Below are positions 33,946-46,848 of a stretch of 64,000 nucleotides of DNA, in pieces. The stretch comes from Spinacia oleracea (Eukaryota; Streptophyta; Magnoliopsida; Caryophyllales; Amaranthaceae), in contig NC_079492.1 in NCBI RefSeq assembly GCF_020520425.1, positions 139,256,361 to 139,320,360 of the forward strand, in the 5' to 3' direction. Numbering within the stretch: the stretch's first letter is position 1; every line of letters begins with the position of its first letter. The position numbers were made by a program, and so were the translations under genes. The notes under the pieces are model-generated. The model did no database searches. It was not told the origin of the DNA and saw nothing but the letters and a program-made list of their open reading frames with translations.

Positions 33946-34546
33946 AAGATTGTACGACAGTATAAACAATTTTGTTATATACCGGACAAAGGTATAAAAT
34001 TAAATACTTCTAACTGCTCCGTAACATGTTAGTCGTTGTTTAGACTTTGTTATAGAAACTTCTTAATTTCTTACCCTATGTCATCAATGAAATGAACTTA
34101 TTAAACATTGAGAAAAGTAGGCTTACGCTTACCTATAAAAGGAAACTTATTTACGGCTAACTTCAAAAAGCAGTCCTATTTTTATCAAGCCTTAATGTTT
34201 TTGTTGAAAAATATTGATAATATATATGGAGTACCAAACACGGCACAACATTAATTTACATGGGTCACACAATGTAAGCAATTAATTAACTGAAGAAACG
34301 ATATTTCTAAATTACTAACCCTAATAATATGGCCTAATAAAGTTTGTACAACCTGAACCCACTATTGCTTAAAGAAAGGTCCTAATTCATCCACCGTTCA
34401 AACCTTAAAAGTTAAAAGTGGATCTCATGCAAGTACTAGTTGTCAAGGACTCTAAAACGACTAAAAAAAAGGACTCTAAAACAAAAGTGGATATGGATAC
34501 TAATATACTAATACAAATATTAAATACTCCATTAATACATCGAGGT

Positions 34547-34771
34547 TGTTTTTCCGGATATCAGATATGTCAGTTAAATGACATATAACTAAAAGACAAA
34601 ATATGAAGTATCATTCATGTAAATAAAGTACAATTCTGTAAAAAAAAAAAAAAGTATCATTTTTGTTTAAAAAAGTACTAATTTAATTTCTTTTTTGTCT
34701 TTTTCCTATTTTGCGATTTGCTATGATGTGTATTTGCAAGCACATATGACATATCTGATATCCGAAAATAC
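34547..34771. mobile_element. Inverted-repeat MITE-like segment
   Basis: TTTTTCCGGATATCAGATAT at the left pairs with ATATCTGATATCCGAAAATA at the right, over about 30 bp including ATGACATAT. The centre contains a poly-A run and AAAGTA words. Target duplication not resolved. Confidence 0.55.
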
Positions 34772-35868
34772 TTCCTCATACTACATCGTCATAGTTACTC
34801 AACTTTTGTTTCGATTTGAGGAGAAAGTTAATAAGACCTGAAAACATATTATTGTAGATTAAGATCTATTAAAATTGTACTACGGTCCATAACTTTTTTT
34901 TTTACAAAGAGTTCATATAATTGAATATATCTCCGGCAATGTTGCAAATTAGCCCTCGACTTCAATCGATCGTTCAATAACAAAAACATTAAAAGTTGGA
35001 TCGAAGCTTTTGTGATTTTTGTCTTATCACAAGTAATTGCGCCTCTTGAGCACCCCTTTTTAACATGTAAATTAAAATAACAAAACCTTCAAAATTAGTA
35101 ACCGTGAATGTTTCTATATAAGTGTCTACTTTGTAAATGAGTTTTGATACCAAAGAACCAGCTTTATACTTTGTAAAATTATCCACGTAAATAGTATTTA
35201 TTACAAAGTACTATGCAGTGACGGATATTCTATATGGATTGGGTGTGCCTGATCTCCGTAGGAAAAATTACATAGTGAATTTTGAGTTACGACCCCCCTA
35301 AATTTGTGCATAATTGTATAAATTGCATACTACGGAGTATATTGCTTAATTATTTCATCGGCACCCTTCAAAAAACTGTTCAAGATTTGCTCTTAATACT
35401 AGGCAGTACGTACAAGAAACTCCTTGAAACTCTTCTCAAGACTTTTATCAAGATTTATAATAAACTCATCCGGACACGTAGTGATCTATTTTTTAAAACA
35501 TACTTGTAGATTTGTGTATGAGAACTCTTGCAATCAAAGTCGAACATGGAAAAAAGATTTCTAATTAAAAAAGAAGGGAATGTCAAGATCTTTCCACAAT
35601 TAGCGAAAGTGACTCCCCCAACATAAGAAAAGCCGCCTTTCCTTAAATATCAAAACGTAGTAATATAAAAATTAATAACGTTGGAAAACCCTCATTTTAA
35701 CTTCTTGGCTTGTTGCATGATTGATCACGATTTTCCTCAATTACGTTCATGGACACGTGTGTTACTTTCAGTGTCACAAAGATTAAACAATAAGATCGTA
35801 CTCTTAGACTTATCCTTTCTTACAAGTTTTAGTAGGATATTTTGATAGGTTTTTTATATCCGTATATA
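34772..35868. other. Gene-free region with dispersed repeat copy B
   Basis: 35216-35410 is the uninterrupted relative of 24548-25020. Otherwise AT-rich sequence without a coding signal. Confidence 0.4.
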
Positions 35869-36740
35869 CTAGACTTTAGCCCGTGCGATGCACGGTTTCT
35901 ATTAAATTGTTACGTTAAAATAAAACTCCTACATAAATCAACCGCTATATTTTATATATTAGATTACGGCAACTTTTGTGTAAGACCGCCTTACCAGAAA
36001 GACCACTTTGATTGTTTAACTAATTGGTTATATTGGTTAACTAATTAGTTCTAGTGTTTAACTAATTATTTTCATTGTTTAACTAATAGGTTCTAGTGCT
36101 TAACTAATTAGTTCAAGTGTTTAACCAAATGATTTCATTGCTTAACTTATATGACATCAAGGTGGTCTTTTATGTAAGACCGACTTATATAAAAGTTTGT
36201 ACTTAGATTAAATTGATTTTTTTTTTTGGATTGAATTTCATTTTAGATTTATTTTTTTAATTATTATAGTGTTTGATTTTGGATGAAATTGTATATAAGA
36301 AATATTAATAATTATTTAATAAAAATATTTATGTGGCACCTAATTATTTATTTACGTGGCATTCGACTTTTTAATTCAAAAATAATTTTGAAGTCTTATT
36401 TTTTATTGGATGAAACCAATAAATTTTCTACTTGGCTCTCTAATATAGGATTAATGTTTGATTTTGGATTGAATTTTATTTTACATTAGTGTTTGATTTT
36501 GGATGGATTTTATTTTAGATTTATTTTTTTAATTATTAGAGCTTTTGATTTTGGATGGAATTGTATATATTAGAAATTAATTAATTAATTTAAATATCTA
36601 TGCGGCACCTAATTAATTATCTACGTGGCACTCGGTTTTTTTAATTCAAAAATAAATTAGAAATCTTATTTTTTATTAGCCGAAACCATTAGTAATCCTA
36701 GGTGGCGCTCTAATAATTCAGCAAATATGCCTCCTTTATA
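35869..36740. repeat. Repeat starting with a CCGTGCGATGCACGG hairpin; contains nested repeats
   Basis: Begins ACTAGACTTTAGCC followed by the hairpin CCGTGCGATGCACGG (35881-35895). A related hairpin start (CCCGGGCGATGCCCCGGG) lies at 43757-43774. It contains a MITE (35968-36198) and two direct copies of a 180-bp unit (about 36262-36450 and 36537-36720), each with TTTGATTTTGGATG, GTGGCAC/CGGCACCTAATTA, ACGTGGCA and TCTTATTTTTTATT. Element class not assigned. Confidence 0.5.
35968..36198. mobile_element. MITE with internal TTAACTAATTGGTT repeats, copy 1
   Basis: Ends GGCAACTTTTGTGTAAGACC and GTAAGACCGACTTATATAAA are inverted. Between them lie about seven repeats of TGTTTAACTAATTAGTT. Copy 2 is at 39858-40084. 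Confidence 0.65.
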
Positions 36741-39364
36741 TATGTATATTAGATTAGCGGAAAGTCCTGTGGCGGATTGTAAACAGTTTTACGAGGGGCG
36801 ACGGTAGGAAAAGAAAATTAAGTAATATACTATACAAATTTTACGGGGACCGTAACTAAAAATACCCTATAAATTTTTACGGTCATAGGGGCCGGGCCCA
36901 CCTAAAGCTAACTAAGATCCGCCCCTGAGAAAGTCAATCGTGCAGTAAATTACTTCGTCCAGATTCACCAAGATATTAATCCTTATATACTTTGTGCAAA
37001 ATATAATTATTTTTATTGTTTTATATCTTAAATAAGATAGGGTACAATTTTGGAAGAAGATATCAAGACTGTTGTTCTACATGAAGTATCTATTTTATTT
37101 TTCTGAAAAAAAAGCTTGTGGGAGGATCAAATCACTTTGGATATCTTTGATAAGATTTTCAAACACGTGCAGTTTTTGGTGATCGTGACTTTGGAAGATT
37201 TTAATTTCAATTTGAATATTTCCATGGTTAGAGGAACACCAACATCAAGATATCTTAATAAGTTAGGTACGAATGATTCTGAATGAGAGGGATTATGTGA
37301 TCGTTCTGCTATTTAATCTATTTCGGTAAGTGGGGGTTACATGAGGAAAATTCAATACGTACTCCGTAATATTTATGTAACTCATTTTGTGAAACATTCT
37401 CAACTTAAAACTTATTCTATACCTAATATTCCTTTGACACTGATTCTTAAATGGACCTAGTTTACACTAAATTTATGGTGGACCATGCCAAAAATAAAGT
37501 TAACAACTTGATTCTAATTTATTTTGACGTGTTTATTAGAATTATTATGAAAAAAGTATTCATTGGTGCCGTTAGTACATGTTGCACTTGAATAATGGTT
37601 ACCATATGAGTTATGACTATATCTATGAAAATTGAGGCTTAATTTGGTATAGTCACTATACTATGTGAACAATAAATGTGCATATGCATGTAATAAAGGT
37701 GTTAGATAAAATTATTTGTTTTGGGTCACTAATATTATTGTGGACCAGGTCCAAGCAAAAATAATCCACACACAATAAAAGTCATTGTATATGTAAAAAT
37801 GATGTTAGAACAAACTGTTAACTTTGGGTGCACAATAATATTATTAAGGATCAGGTCCACCCAAAAATAATCATATCTTTAAATGATTTCGTTATAAGAT
37901 AACCATGTGTTTATCGCAGTCATATCGTTGTATCACATCCTTCTTAGTTACACAAAATTATTTTTGATTTAGGTTTTGTTCTATTCATTTTATCTTATTG
38001 TTTACTCTGTATTATTTATTTTTGTTAAAATCATATGAAGTATATACTTGACCGAACTATATACTGGGAAATTTCAGGCCATATTAGACCATATCCTTTT
38101 CATTTCTTTTACTCATTACCATACGATCGAGTATATCCCTAATTATGTACTTGTTAAATTTCTGATCACCAGATATTTGGAAATACAAATTAAGACGAAA
38201 TTAACAAGACTTCACTTGATATTATTTTTTTCTATAAATTGACGTATAAAAATGATCAACGTTAGTAAAATCGGGAGATCAAACCAGACTAGACTAAATT
38301 AGAAAATTCAACCCAAACCAGATTAGATCAGGTGAAAAGAACAAAGCCTTAAACGACTTATACTACATACTACGTACGTGAAGCATGATGATATTGTTTC
38401 AAGAATTACCTTGTTTTGAATGATAATCTTATTTTAGCCACCTAATTAACACTTTTACAGTAAACGAGAAGAAAAAAAATTAAGCGCTGTTTGGAAAACA
38501 ATTTCAGTCACCTTAAATGATTAGGTGTTGATATTTAAGCCACCTTAAATAATTAAGAGTATTTGATAGATAACTGAAATTTTATTTAAGAGCAACTAAA
38601 TGACTGAAAATTGAAAAGTTAGTATGATTAACGTTTAGAAATCAGCCAGGTGAGTTTTTTTTTTCACCTGACATGCATGAAGATTGGTATGTTCAATATA
38701 CCATGCAAGAGGAGAAATTAAAAGAGGAGGAGATGTATCATTAAAGCAAACCGTAATATGTGGCTTGGGAATATGGTGAATTGATAAAAATCAAAGAAAG
38801 TGAAAGGGTTTGAAAATAAACATGCATGTGGCTTGATCAATGAAAAAAGGCATTCAAAATCATCATATTTTCCATATCGATCTATATAATATTATTACTA
38901 TTCTTAGCATTTTAACTCATTTGTAGTATTTATTCTTACATATAAAATATTAAAAATCCGAGTCATAATTTATAGATTTTTTCCGAATCAAACTTGGTTA
39001 ACTACGAGATTTTTCATTAATGACGGCCCCCTTTTAATTCATGACGGGTTCGCGATAGTAAATCTCGTCGTTAATCAACGATTATTGGTCTTTAACGAAG
39101 GGATTTTCCGTCGTTAATGGTATAATTTTCGTAGTGAAAAAAAACTAGTTTTATCAAACAAGTAATGCAAACAACTACCTTATCAGTTTCAGTTACTATC
39201 TTACCGATTTCAACTAACTTACCAATTTTAGCACAATTTCAACTAGTATTGTCAAACACAACCTTAAGTTGAGGAGCTAAAAATAATACTCATTTCTTTT
39301 ATTTTGATTATCCTAATCCTAATTCAAAGTTCCTAATTTATTCAATATCGACCCTTCTATGCTA
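36741..39364. other. Gene-free region
   Basis: Mostly AT-rich. Contains TGGCGGAT...GATCCGCCCC inverted words (36772-36928), paired AATAATAT..GGACC(A/T)GGTCCA segments near 37720-37870, and the right part of a CACTA MITE (38985-39138). No credible gene. Confidence 0.4.
38985..39138. mobile_element. CACTA MITE remnant
   Basis: The right terminus ATTTTCGTAGTG and inner words ATTAATGACGG and CGTCGTTAAT match the type of the element at 33719-33945 (GAGATTTTTCAT(T/C)AATGACG shared). The left CACTA end is missing. Confidence 0.5.
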
Positions 39365-39792
39365 CTCCCTCCATTTCTTTTTGTTGTATCCGTTTCCATT
39401 TTAAGCGTTTCATATTGTTGTATCCATTTAGAATCTATTCTATTTTTGGACATACATTTATCCTAAAATACCCTTACATTTCTATCTAATTACCAAAATA
39501 CCTAAAGATTCTACCCATATTCCCACCTAATTTTCCCCACCCATAATATTTAATTCTTTTCCCTTCCCCATATACCCACTCTCTCACCTCCTTTATCACC
39601 CATCATTATCACTCCTCTCTCTTACCTTATTTCTTTATTATTTTCTCACTCCTTTATTTATTATAATCTCTTACACCCAATCATTTATCTTACACCCAAT
39701 CATTACACTTATACCCATACAAACCAATATTCCAATTTTCTTAAAAACCACACCAGATTCCAAATGGATACATCAAAAAGAAATGGAGGGAG
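39365..39792. mobile_element. Stowaway-like MITE, 428 bp
   Basis: CTCCCTCCATTTCTTTTTG...CAAAAAGAAATGGAGGGAG, nearly perfect TIRs, flanked by TA (39363-39364, 39793-39794). It is the uninterrupted relative of 26768-27571 and so shows the empty site of the MULE MITE nested there. Confidence 0.85.
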
Positions 39793-39857
39793 TATTACCG
39801 TAGACTACAGTAAAAGATTTGTTAGTAGGACGTGTTTGGTGGCCTATTTCACCAAAC

Positions 39858-40084
39858 GGCAACTTTTGTGTAAGACCGCCTTACCGAAAATATCACTTTA
39901 ATTGTTTGACTAATTGGTTTCATTGTCTAACTAATTAGATCCATTGATTAACTAATTAGTATTAATGTATCATTGCTTAATTAATTGGTTCCGATGCTTA
40001 ACTAATTGGTTCAATTGATTAACTAATTGGTTCATTGCAACACCAATGTGGTCTTTTGTATAAGACTGCCTTATATAAAAGTTA
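39858..40084. mobile_element. MITE with internal TTAACTAATTGGTT repeats, copy 2
   Basis: Same ends as 35968-36198 (GGCAACTTTTGTGTAAGACC... / ...CTTATATAAAAGTT) and about seven internal TTAACTAATTGGTT-type units. Diverged from copy 1 but collinear. Confidence 0.65.
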
Positions 40085-40119
40085 GTATTCACCGAAATTG
40101 GTCCTTAATATTGATTTTG

Positions 40120-40256
40120 CACCATGAAATGAATATAACAAGGACCTAATGCATATTTTTAGATATGCATGCACGGAGTAGAACATAGTATATTAGGCGT
40201 AAATTCAACAGATTTTCATTTATTTTTTTCTAACATTCTTGATCAGTAAACTATAT
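40120..40256. repeat. Direct repeat, copy 1 (flanks a MULE-type MITE)
   Basis: About 130 bp from GCACCATGAAATGAATATAA to TTCTTGATCAGTAAA. Repeated in the same orientation at 41074-41200 with few differences. The MULE-type MITE lies between. Confidence 0.85.
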
Positions 40257-41059
40257 GGACGATGATATAGGTCGCAATTTGTGACAACGAAATATTGTCA
40301 CAATCTCACATGTCGGCGTCTTATTGGTACATATAGGCGTCACGTAGGCTACACGTCATCAATTTTTTTTTTACTATCAATTCAATATTTTTACTATGAA
40401 AGTATATAAATAAGGTAGTCACTACAAAGAAGTAAACAAATATTTATTATATTTATAGTAAATATATACTTCCTTTTATCTTATAAATTACAAATAAAAA
40501 AATAAAATTTATAATCTAATAATATTTTTTTGTGTAACTAAAAAAAATACATCAATTTAATTTAAAAATACACTAATTTACATTTAATAATATATTTTAT
40601 GTAAATAAAAAAAATTCATAATTATACATTACTTAAAAATATTATTTTAATTTGGAATTGGGTGATAGACTTGATCAAAGCAACTACGCAAGCAATTGAA
40701 ACTAAATTAAGATGAAATACCTTTTTCTAATCTTTATTTTCTAATGTACTATATTTATATTTTCTAAGTACAAATTAGTAAATGTATTTTTTATTTTAGT
40801 TTCCTATATCATATAAATAATTAAAAGTATTTTTTCCTAATTTTCTATGCAAATTAGAATTATTTTTCTGAAATAAAAAATTAAATTACTCAATTGGTAA
40901 AGTAGAATATTATGATTTTCCTACTTTTTTTGTAACATGTATAATAGGTTATATAATCTAAATATTTTAGTTTCCAAATATATTTATGACATGTAAGCGT
41001 GCCATGTCACCATTGTGACACGGCTTAAAGGTCGCATGTTGCGACCTTTATCATTTCCG
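40257..41059. mobile_element. MULE-type element with GGTCGCAA ends, 803 bp
   Basis: An exact 9-bp duplication AAACTATAT lies at 40248-40256 and 41060-41068. Sub-terminal inverted repeats ATGATA(T/A)AGGTCGCAA (left) and inverse TTGCGACCTTTATCAT (right), then GTGACA/TGTCAC words and CATGTC(G/A). The interior is very AT-rich with no gene. Confidence 0.75.
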
Positions 41060-41073
41060 AAACTATATTATGC

Positions 41074-41200
41074 ACCATGAAATGAATATAACCAGGACCT
41101 AATGCATATTTTTAGATATGTACGGAGTAGAACATAGTATATTATGCGTTATATTCAAGAGACTTTCTTTTATTTTTTTCTAACATTCTTGATCAGTAAA
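41074..41200. repeat. Direct repeat, copy 2
   Basis: See 40120-40256. This copy ends in a poly-A run (41199-41217). Confidence 0.85.
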
Positions 41201-41633
41201 AAAAAAAAAAAAAAAACAGGTGCATTGATTACATAGGACTTCTGTAATGATCTCCTTAGACATAGTTTCAAGAAATAGACATGTCCATCCACAATAAGAG
41301 TCGTTTACTTGTTTCAATATAAGACTTAATTTGTGAGTGATTTAAATAAATGATGTGACGAAAGCCCAAAATGTTGACTACTGAATTGGTTGATAATTTA
41401 TTTGTTTTGCATGCACCAAAAATTCAAATGACAAACCGACTGATTTTGAGTGTGATGTATTTGTTTCTCAAATTTGCTAATTTTAATCAAAAGTTTACGA
41501 AATCCACAAACCACAACTTATGGTAGATATTGTAGTAATTTTGTACAAATCAAGAAATATACCCGTAGTACATAGACAAAAGCACTATTTATTCACCTGA
41601 TTTTTATTTATCTGAAATGTTTTAATTATATTA

Positions 41634-41974
41634 TTCCCTCCATTTCTTTTTGTTTATTACGTTTTTCTTTTAGGGTGTTTCACAATGTTTTTTACATGGG
41701 ATAATCTTTCATTTTATAAACTTATATATTGTCATTTTTTGTGCCAACTTTTAATTTTAATTGGTCCAATTTTTTCAACTCATTAAATTTCTAATTTCCC
41801 AAGTTTTACTTAGCTGATTTGACTATATTCAAAGAGACAATAAATGTCAGAATTTGGAAAAGTTAAATCAGGATTAATGATGGAATCTAAAATACTTTTT
41901 TAAAAAATGAATCTTTATTATACGTTAATAAACGTGCAAAAGTCCAAACGTAACAAAAAAAAAACCAGAGGGAG
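41634..41974. mobile_element. Stowaway-like MITE, 341 bp
   Basis: TTCCCTCCATTTCTTTTTG... at the left, ...AAAAACCAGAGGGAG at the right with TTACGTTT/AAACGTAA inside the arms, flanked by TA (41632-41633, 41975-41976). Confidence 0.75.
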
Positions 41975-41981
41975 TAATAAA

Positions 41982-42225
41982 TTATACGATTTTTCATTAA
42001 ATGTTCATGAGTTTTGCCATAATTCACCAAATGTCTATGGGGTTTCAATGATACCCAAAATACCCCTAAAACAAAACTTAATACCCCAAATACCCTATAC
42101 TTTGAACTCCACGTTAATGTCCCGTTAGCACAAATTCAAATTCACCAAATACCCTATTTTTAAATTTTATTTCACCAAATACTCTTATACTGAAACTTAA
42201 TTCACCAAATACCCATATATTTGAA
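41982..42225. repeat. Decayed TIR-like segment related to the long-TIR MULE family
   Basis: TACGATTTTTCATTAAATG, GAGTTTTGCCATAATTCACC and AAAATACCCC follow in the same order as in the TIRs of 20058 and 31715. The word TTCACCAAATACCC is then repeated four times. No opposite TIR was found, so this is a solo or truncated end. Confidence 0.5.
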
Positions 42226-42971
42226 GTAACAATTTTGATTTCAAGCTCCATCTCTGAAATTTTAAATATATGAAGTTTATTTGAAATGGAATACTCACAG
42301 AGAGCCATGTGGCACATAAAAATCTTTATAAACGTCTTTTAATATATACGGAATATAGATGGAATAATGACAAAATATGAGAAAATGTTGTTTTTCTCAT
42401 TTGTTTTTCCTTTACTGGTACTTGTGATGACAAATAGAACTTAAAGTTTATAAAGGTGGTGTTAAAAATGTTAGAAAACAATAACTAGACAAAAAAGGAA
42501 AATAAAAGAGGCTAGATTTCATAAAAACGTGCATCACATGAGCTAAAACTAGCTTTCCCTTTAGAATTAGAGCCCCTATTTGAGAATATAAAGATTGAGC
42601 CTATTTTGAGAATATATAATGTAATATTGTTAGTTTCTAATAGATCGTCTGACACTTATTTGACATTTGAAATGCCTACTTCTCCGTAGTAATATGCTAA
42701 TTTGATATGAGTTGGTGATATAACATGAACTTGTAATTATCCATTCACGTCTTGGAGATATTAAAACTTCATATAAACCCGTCAAAATTGCCATCAATCT
42801 ATCATATGTAATTTACTAATTACCAATAGTAATATTTATAGTAAACAAACATTTAATTATTACCCTAATAATATTTTTTACCAAAAAAGGTATAAAAAAC
42901 CATCTTTAGATTGGACCATAAGCATCAATAAACCTTGAAGGAAGGCCCACCATACAGAAACCACAGTAATA

Positions 42972-43230
42972 CTTCCTCCGTATTTTAATACTCGCAACGT
43001 TTGTTAGTTTCACGCATGTCGATGCACAACTTTAATCATTTATATCTTAAATTCTCTTTATGCAAAAATTATAAAAAGTTGATATTTTGAAAATACACAT
43101 TGAGACGAATCTAACAAGATCCCACATGACTATGTTTTATCTTATATAAAAAACACTACGAATAGTCAAAGTAGATTATATGAATAGTGGCAAAAGTCCA
43201 AACGTTGCGAGTATTAAAAGACGGAGGAAG
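42972..43230. mobile_element. Stowaway-like MITE, 259 bp
   Basis: CTTCCTCCGTATTTTAATAC...GTATTAAAAGACGGAGGAAG with GCAACGTTTG/CAAACGTTGC inside the arms, flanked by TA (42970-42971, 43231-43232). Confidence 0.85.
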
Positions 43231-43504
43231 TATGCAATTAACAAAAGCCCAACATTGTCAAACACCACGTACACGAATACATTAGTACATTACCCACTTC
43301 CAAGGAACAGAATTAATTTCACAAGCATCCACTCAAGCCTTTTGTTGGAGAATCTGATTCATTTTTCATACTAGCGGTTCCACCATTTACACAAGTCAAT
43401 TTATTGCAACTTCATTACCATCTACAAACCGTCCATAAAAAAAGGTCTCGTTATCTATTATGATGTCCAGAAAAGATTGCTGCGTCTTCCAATTTTGAGT
43501 GGAT

Positions 43505-43615
43505 GTCAACTAATTTAGTTGGTAAGTCATAAGTGGTGGTATCCAAAACCTGTGATCGAATCTCATCTACAACATTTATCGCCTAGCCCTTTGTTACACC
43601 CAAAAAAAAAACAAT
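43505..43615 (+). mobile_element. SINE-like sequence
   Basis: A tRNA-like promoter pair: an A-box-like TTTAGTTGGTAAG near 43515 and a B-box-like GATCGAATCTC near 43554, then a short body and an A-rich tail (from about 43601). No tRNA fold was demonstrated. Confidence 0.4.
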
Positions 43616-43744
43616 CTTCCAATTTCGAAATGATACATGTGTAATGCCTAGTGTGATTAAATTTACAAACATACCCCTACTTGAATAGTGAAACGGATAG
43701 ATGAAAATATGAAAGGCTATTGTGAACACTTTTTAATTATTATA

Positions 43745-44032
43745 CTAGTTTTTGGGCCCGGGCGATGCCCCGGGTTATTACATTAATTACATTCACATTT
43801 ACTTATATTATCTTTTTGCAATGATAAAATGAACACATGTAATAGCTTAGTGGTATAGACTTTAATGTTTAAACTCAAGGTCAAGGGTTCAAACCTTATG
43901 CAAACCATGTTTGATATTTTTTTTAAATGTGTATGAAGATTACATTGAGCAAACCACCCATAAGAAGAGTGCCACGTGTCACATAAACTTTTTTTTAAAC
44001 GCCTTTTAATATATAGTATAGATAGATAGATA
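43745..44032. repeat. Repeat with CCCGGGCGATGCCCCGGG hairpin start and a tRNA-like promoter pair
   Basis: Starts ACTAGTTTTTGGG plus a hairpin and ends TTTTAATATATAGTATAGAT. Inside are TAGCTTAGTGGTATAGAC (A-box-like, 43845-43862) and AGGGTTCAAACC (B-box-like, 43884-43895), which suggest a tRNA-derived segment. The start resembles that of 35869. Class not assigned. Confidence 0.45.
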
Positions 44033-46848
44033 TTATATGAGGAATTAGAAGATACGGAGTATGACGGTTATTTATGAACGGATGGAGTATTATGCATGGT
44101 TGGCATGTAAAGTCTTCTTTCATACGTTGAGAAGTTTGTATGGCGCAACAATGACTTTCAGCTGTTAGTTTAAACACATTTATTTCAAAAGCATCGATTT
44201 AACAATCCAGGTTCATGGAACTTTTTGTTAGCAATAGCTATGCTAGCAAGAATACGAATATATTTTTTTTTATTTGACGGGAAGAATAAGAATATTGAAA
44301 AGTTGTAAGTGATCGAAAGTACATTAGAAAGAGATGTATGCTTGAGTGCTTGTATTGATTGAGCCAAGTAATCTACCGGGCAAATTTTATGAGTATCTAA
44401 CATAGTAACATGTTTTTTTTGTTTTTAGTAAAGGACAATAAACCTAACCATGTTTCTTTATTATGACTCTGTTATGTTGGACTTATTTTGGCTTATTTTA
44501 GATAAAATAAGTTCAGTTAAATTCAAATAAGTTTAGTTAAGTTCAAATAAGTGCAGTTAAGATAAGTTCAGATTAAATAAGTTTTTTTTATACACTTCAC
44601 ACACAAATAAGTTTTTTTACACACTTCACACACAAATAGTGCACATAGATATAAATCATTCCAGAATCCCGATAAAATAATTCCAGATAAGTTCATATAA
44701 ATTTAAGTAGTATACGGATAAGACAAAATAAGTCGAACAAAACAATAACTTATGTCATATTACTTAATCGTTAATTGAAGTATTGAACAACATTTTTTTG
44801 GCAAAGACAATGAACATACCCTTAAGTAACATGTATAACATTTGTATCGTTTCTCGTATTTACTTATGAACGAAAATCTGTTTATTTAATTGCACTATGG
44901 CAAAAAAAAATGATGGTCAAAGTGAAATGGGTAAATAGTGCAACCAAAAAAAGTTCAAATATGATTAGAACCGAGGAAGAGCACATAAAATCAGAAAATG
45001 TCTATCCATATATGAAATTCAAGGGCTTTAAAAGTGAATATTTTTGAGGCTTATGATAGCTGGTTTTATTAATAGGGACATCTTACATTCTTACAGGATT
45101 TGGATTTCCTCCATTATTCACAAATATATTCTAAGTTACAATTATTCTTATGATACCTGTGGTTATCCCCTTATAATATCCTCTAACGAGCTTTAGGAGA
45201 GTGTCCCTTAAGTTAAGCTAATGTTCGAGATATGGGTCGGGTCACTATGAAATTAGCCAACGACTTGGGAATTGTTCAATTTTTCCCGAAAGATTGTACT
45301 TCATGATTATAAGAATGTCCACTGTACAATCGGTTGTACCTTACAAGATATAATCAATGTTACTTTTTCCCGAATCTTCTAATTTTAATCTTCCATATGA
45401 GATAACAAAAATAGCTTTAGTTAGTATTGCTCAAGGTACAATCAATTGTGTATTTGTGTACATATAAATTCCGTTAAAAACATTATTTAACTTATTCTAT
45501 TTTCGAAAATGAAAATTGACTTAACAAATCCCAACTTGTAGGGCCTTCTAAGTGCGCAAGTGCGCAGCAGAGTCTAAAGTCCAGTTGGCGCTTTGCAATA
45601 TTATTTGGGACTGCTAACAGTCAAACTAATAGTCCAGTTCATAGTTGACTTTAGCCCAATAGATCTATTTATACTAATGTTCTTTAGCCCAATAGATCTA
45701 TTTATACTAATGGACTTTAGCCCAATAGATCTATCTATACTCTGAACTCAGAAGGGCCAGCGTTATTTTCCAAATATTAATAGTTTAACACAAAATGTAT
45801 GTAATTAATTAGAATAAACTAGATTAGATCATGCGCTCACAAGGATATTATAAAATTATAATTTGACTATATTTTAGTAAAAAATATTTGAGTAAAAAAA
45901 TAATTCCTAGAAAATAAAGTAGTATGGAGTACAAAAATTTTGACAGATTTTCAAAAGATTAATAAAGTTTTAGTCAAATATACTGAATCTTTTCATACAA
46001 AATTATTGAAACAAATAAATGAATAAAAAAAGAAAAAAGAATGGAGGAAATTTTTTTCATCGGGAAGTGACCCGTGTCATTCATGTTGTCTGTTTTAGTA
46101 TAATGTAAGATAAAGTTTTAACGTTAATCACACATTCGCGCATACAAGATGCAAATTAATGATATTGGTTTAGTGGTGAAGACTGAATACTTCTGTAAGA
46201 TAGGGCACATGTTCGAATTTCCCGCCCCATTTTTAATTATGTAAGATAGGCCTAGAATACTCGCACCGTTTTGACTTTTTGCACTATTCACATATTTTGA
46301 CCCTATTTTATTTCTAGTATATGAAAACAAATGTTAGTATATAACATATTGTTGGCTTTATCTTAATATATATTTTCAAAATATTAAGCTTTTATAAGCT
46401 TTTATAATATATAGTTCAAGATATTGGTGGTCAAAATTGTACATTGACAAGCGTATCCAAATAAAACGATGCGTGTATTACGGGACGGAAGGAGTAATGC
46501 CCGGAGAAGTAAAGAGCCAGATACTCTAAATATAAGGGTGTATGGACTATGGTCTATGGTCTAAGGACTATGGTGTATAACTGTATATAGGCCAATGTTA
46601 TAAATTCATCTTGCGACCCAACAAGCACGCAAACATTATTTAAATACTTCAATTTTTAAATTTGTACATATTAGTACAAAATTTCGTAAGTATTAGCAAA
46701 ATTTTAGAGAATTTACTCAACTCTACTTGATTTGTTGTCTAATATGAGATGAACCATTTTAATCTCTAAGCAAAATACCAGCCAGAAAACGTCATAACGT
46801 CTTATGTATGCGGAGTATCACAGAAAATATAATAACGTCTTATGTATG
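44033..46848. other. Gene-free region before the first copia element
   Basis: Includes imperfect AATAAGTTCAGTTAA repeats (44490-44760), three 33-bp tandem units (45649-45740), a tRNA-promoter-like pair at 46153-46210, a decayed Stowaway-like MITE (about 46256-46495, right end GGACGGAAGGAG) and a short direct repeat ATAACGTCTTATGTATG (46794, 46832) at the copia target. No gene seen. Confidence 0.4.
45649..45740. repeat. 33-bp tandem repeat, three units
   Basis: CTTTAGCCCAATAGATCTAT begins at 45649, 45682 and 45715. The units are nearly identical. Confidence 0.85.

Larger units (their letters stand above)
41201..42971. other. Gene-free region with MITEs
   Basis: Contains a Stowaway-like MITE (41634-41974) and a decayed MULE-TIR-like stretch (41982-42225). 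The remainder is AT-rich without a coding signal. Confidence 0.4.

Noticed and set aside
43845..43900. Possible tRNA gene
   Set aside because: A- and B-box-like words exist but no cloverleaf with acceptor stem could be drawn by eye; better explained as a SINE-like remnant.
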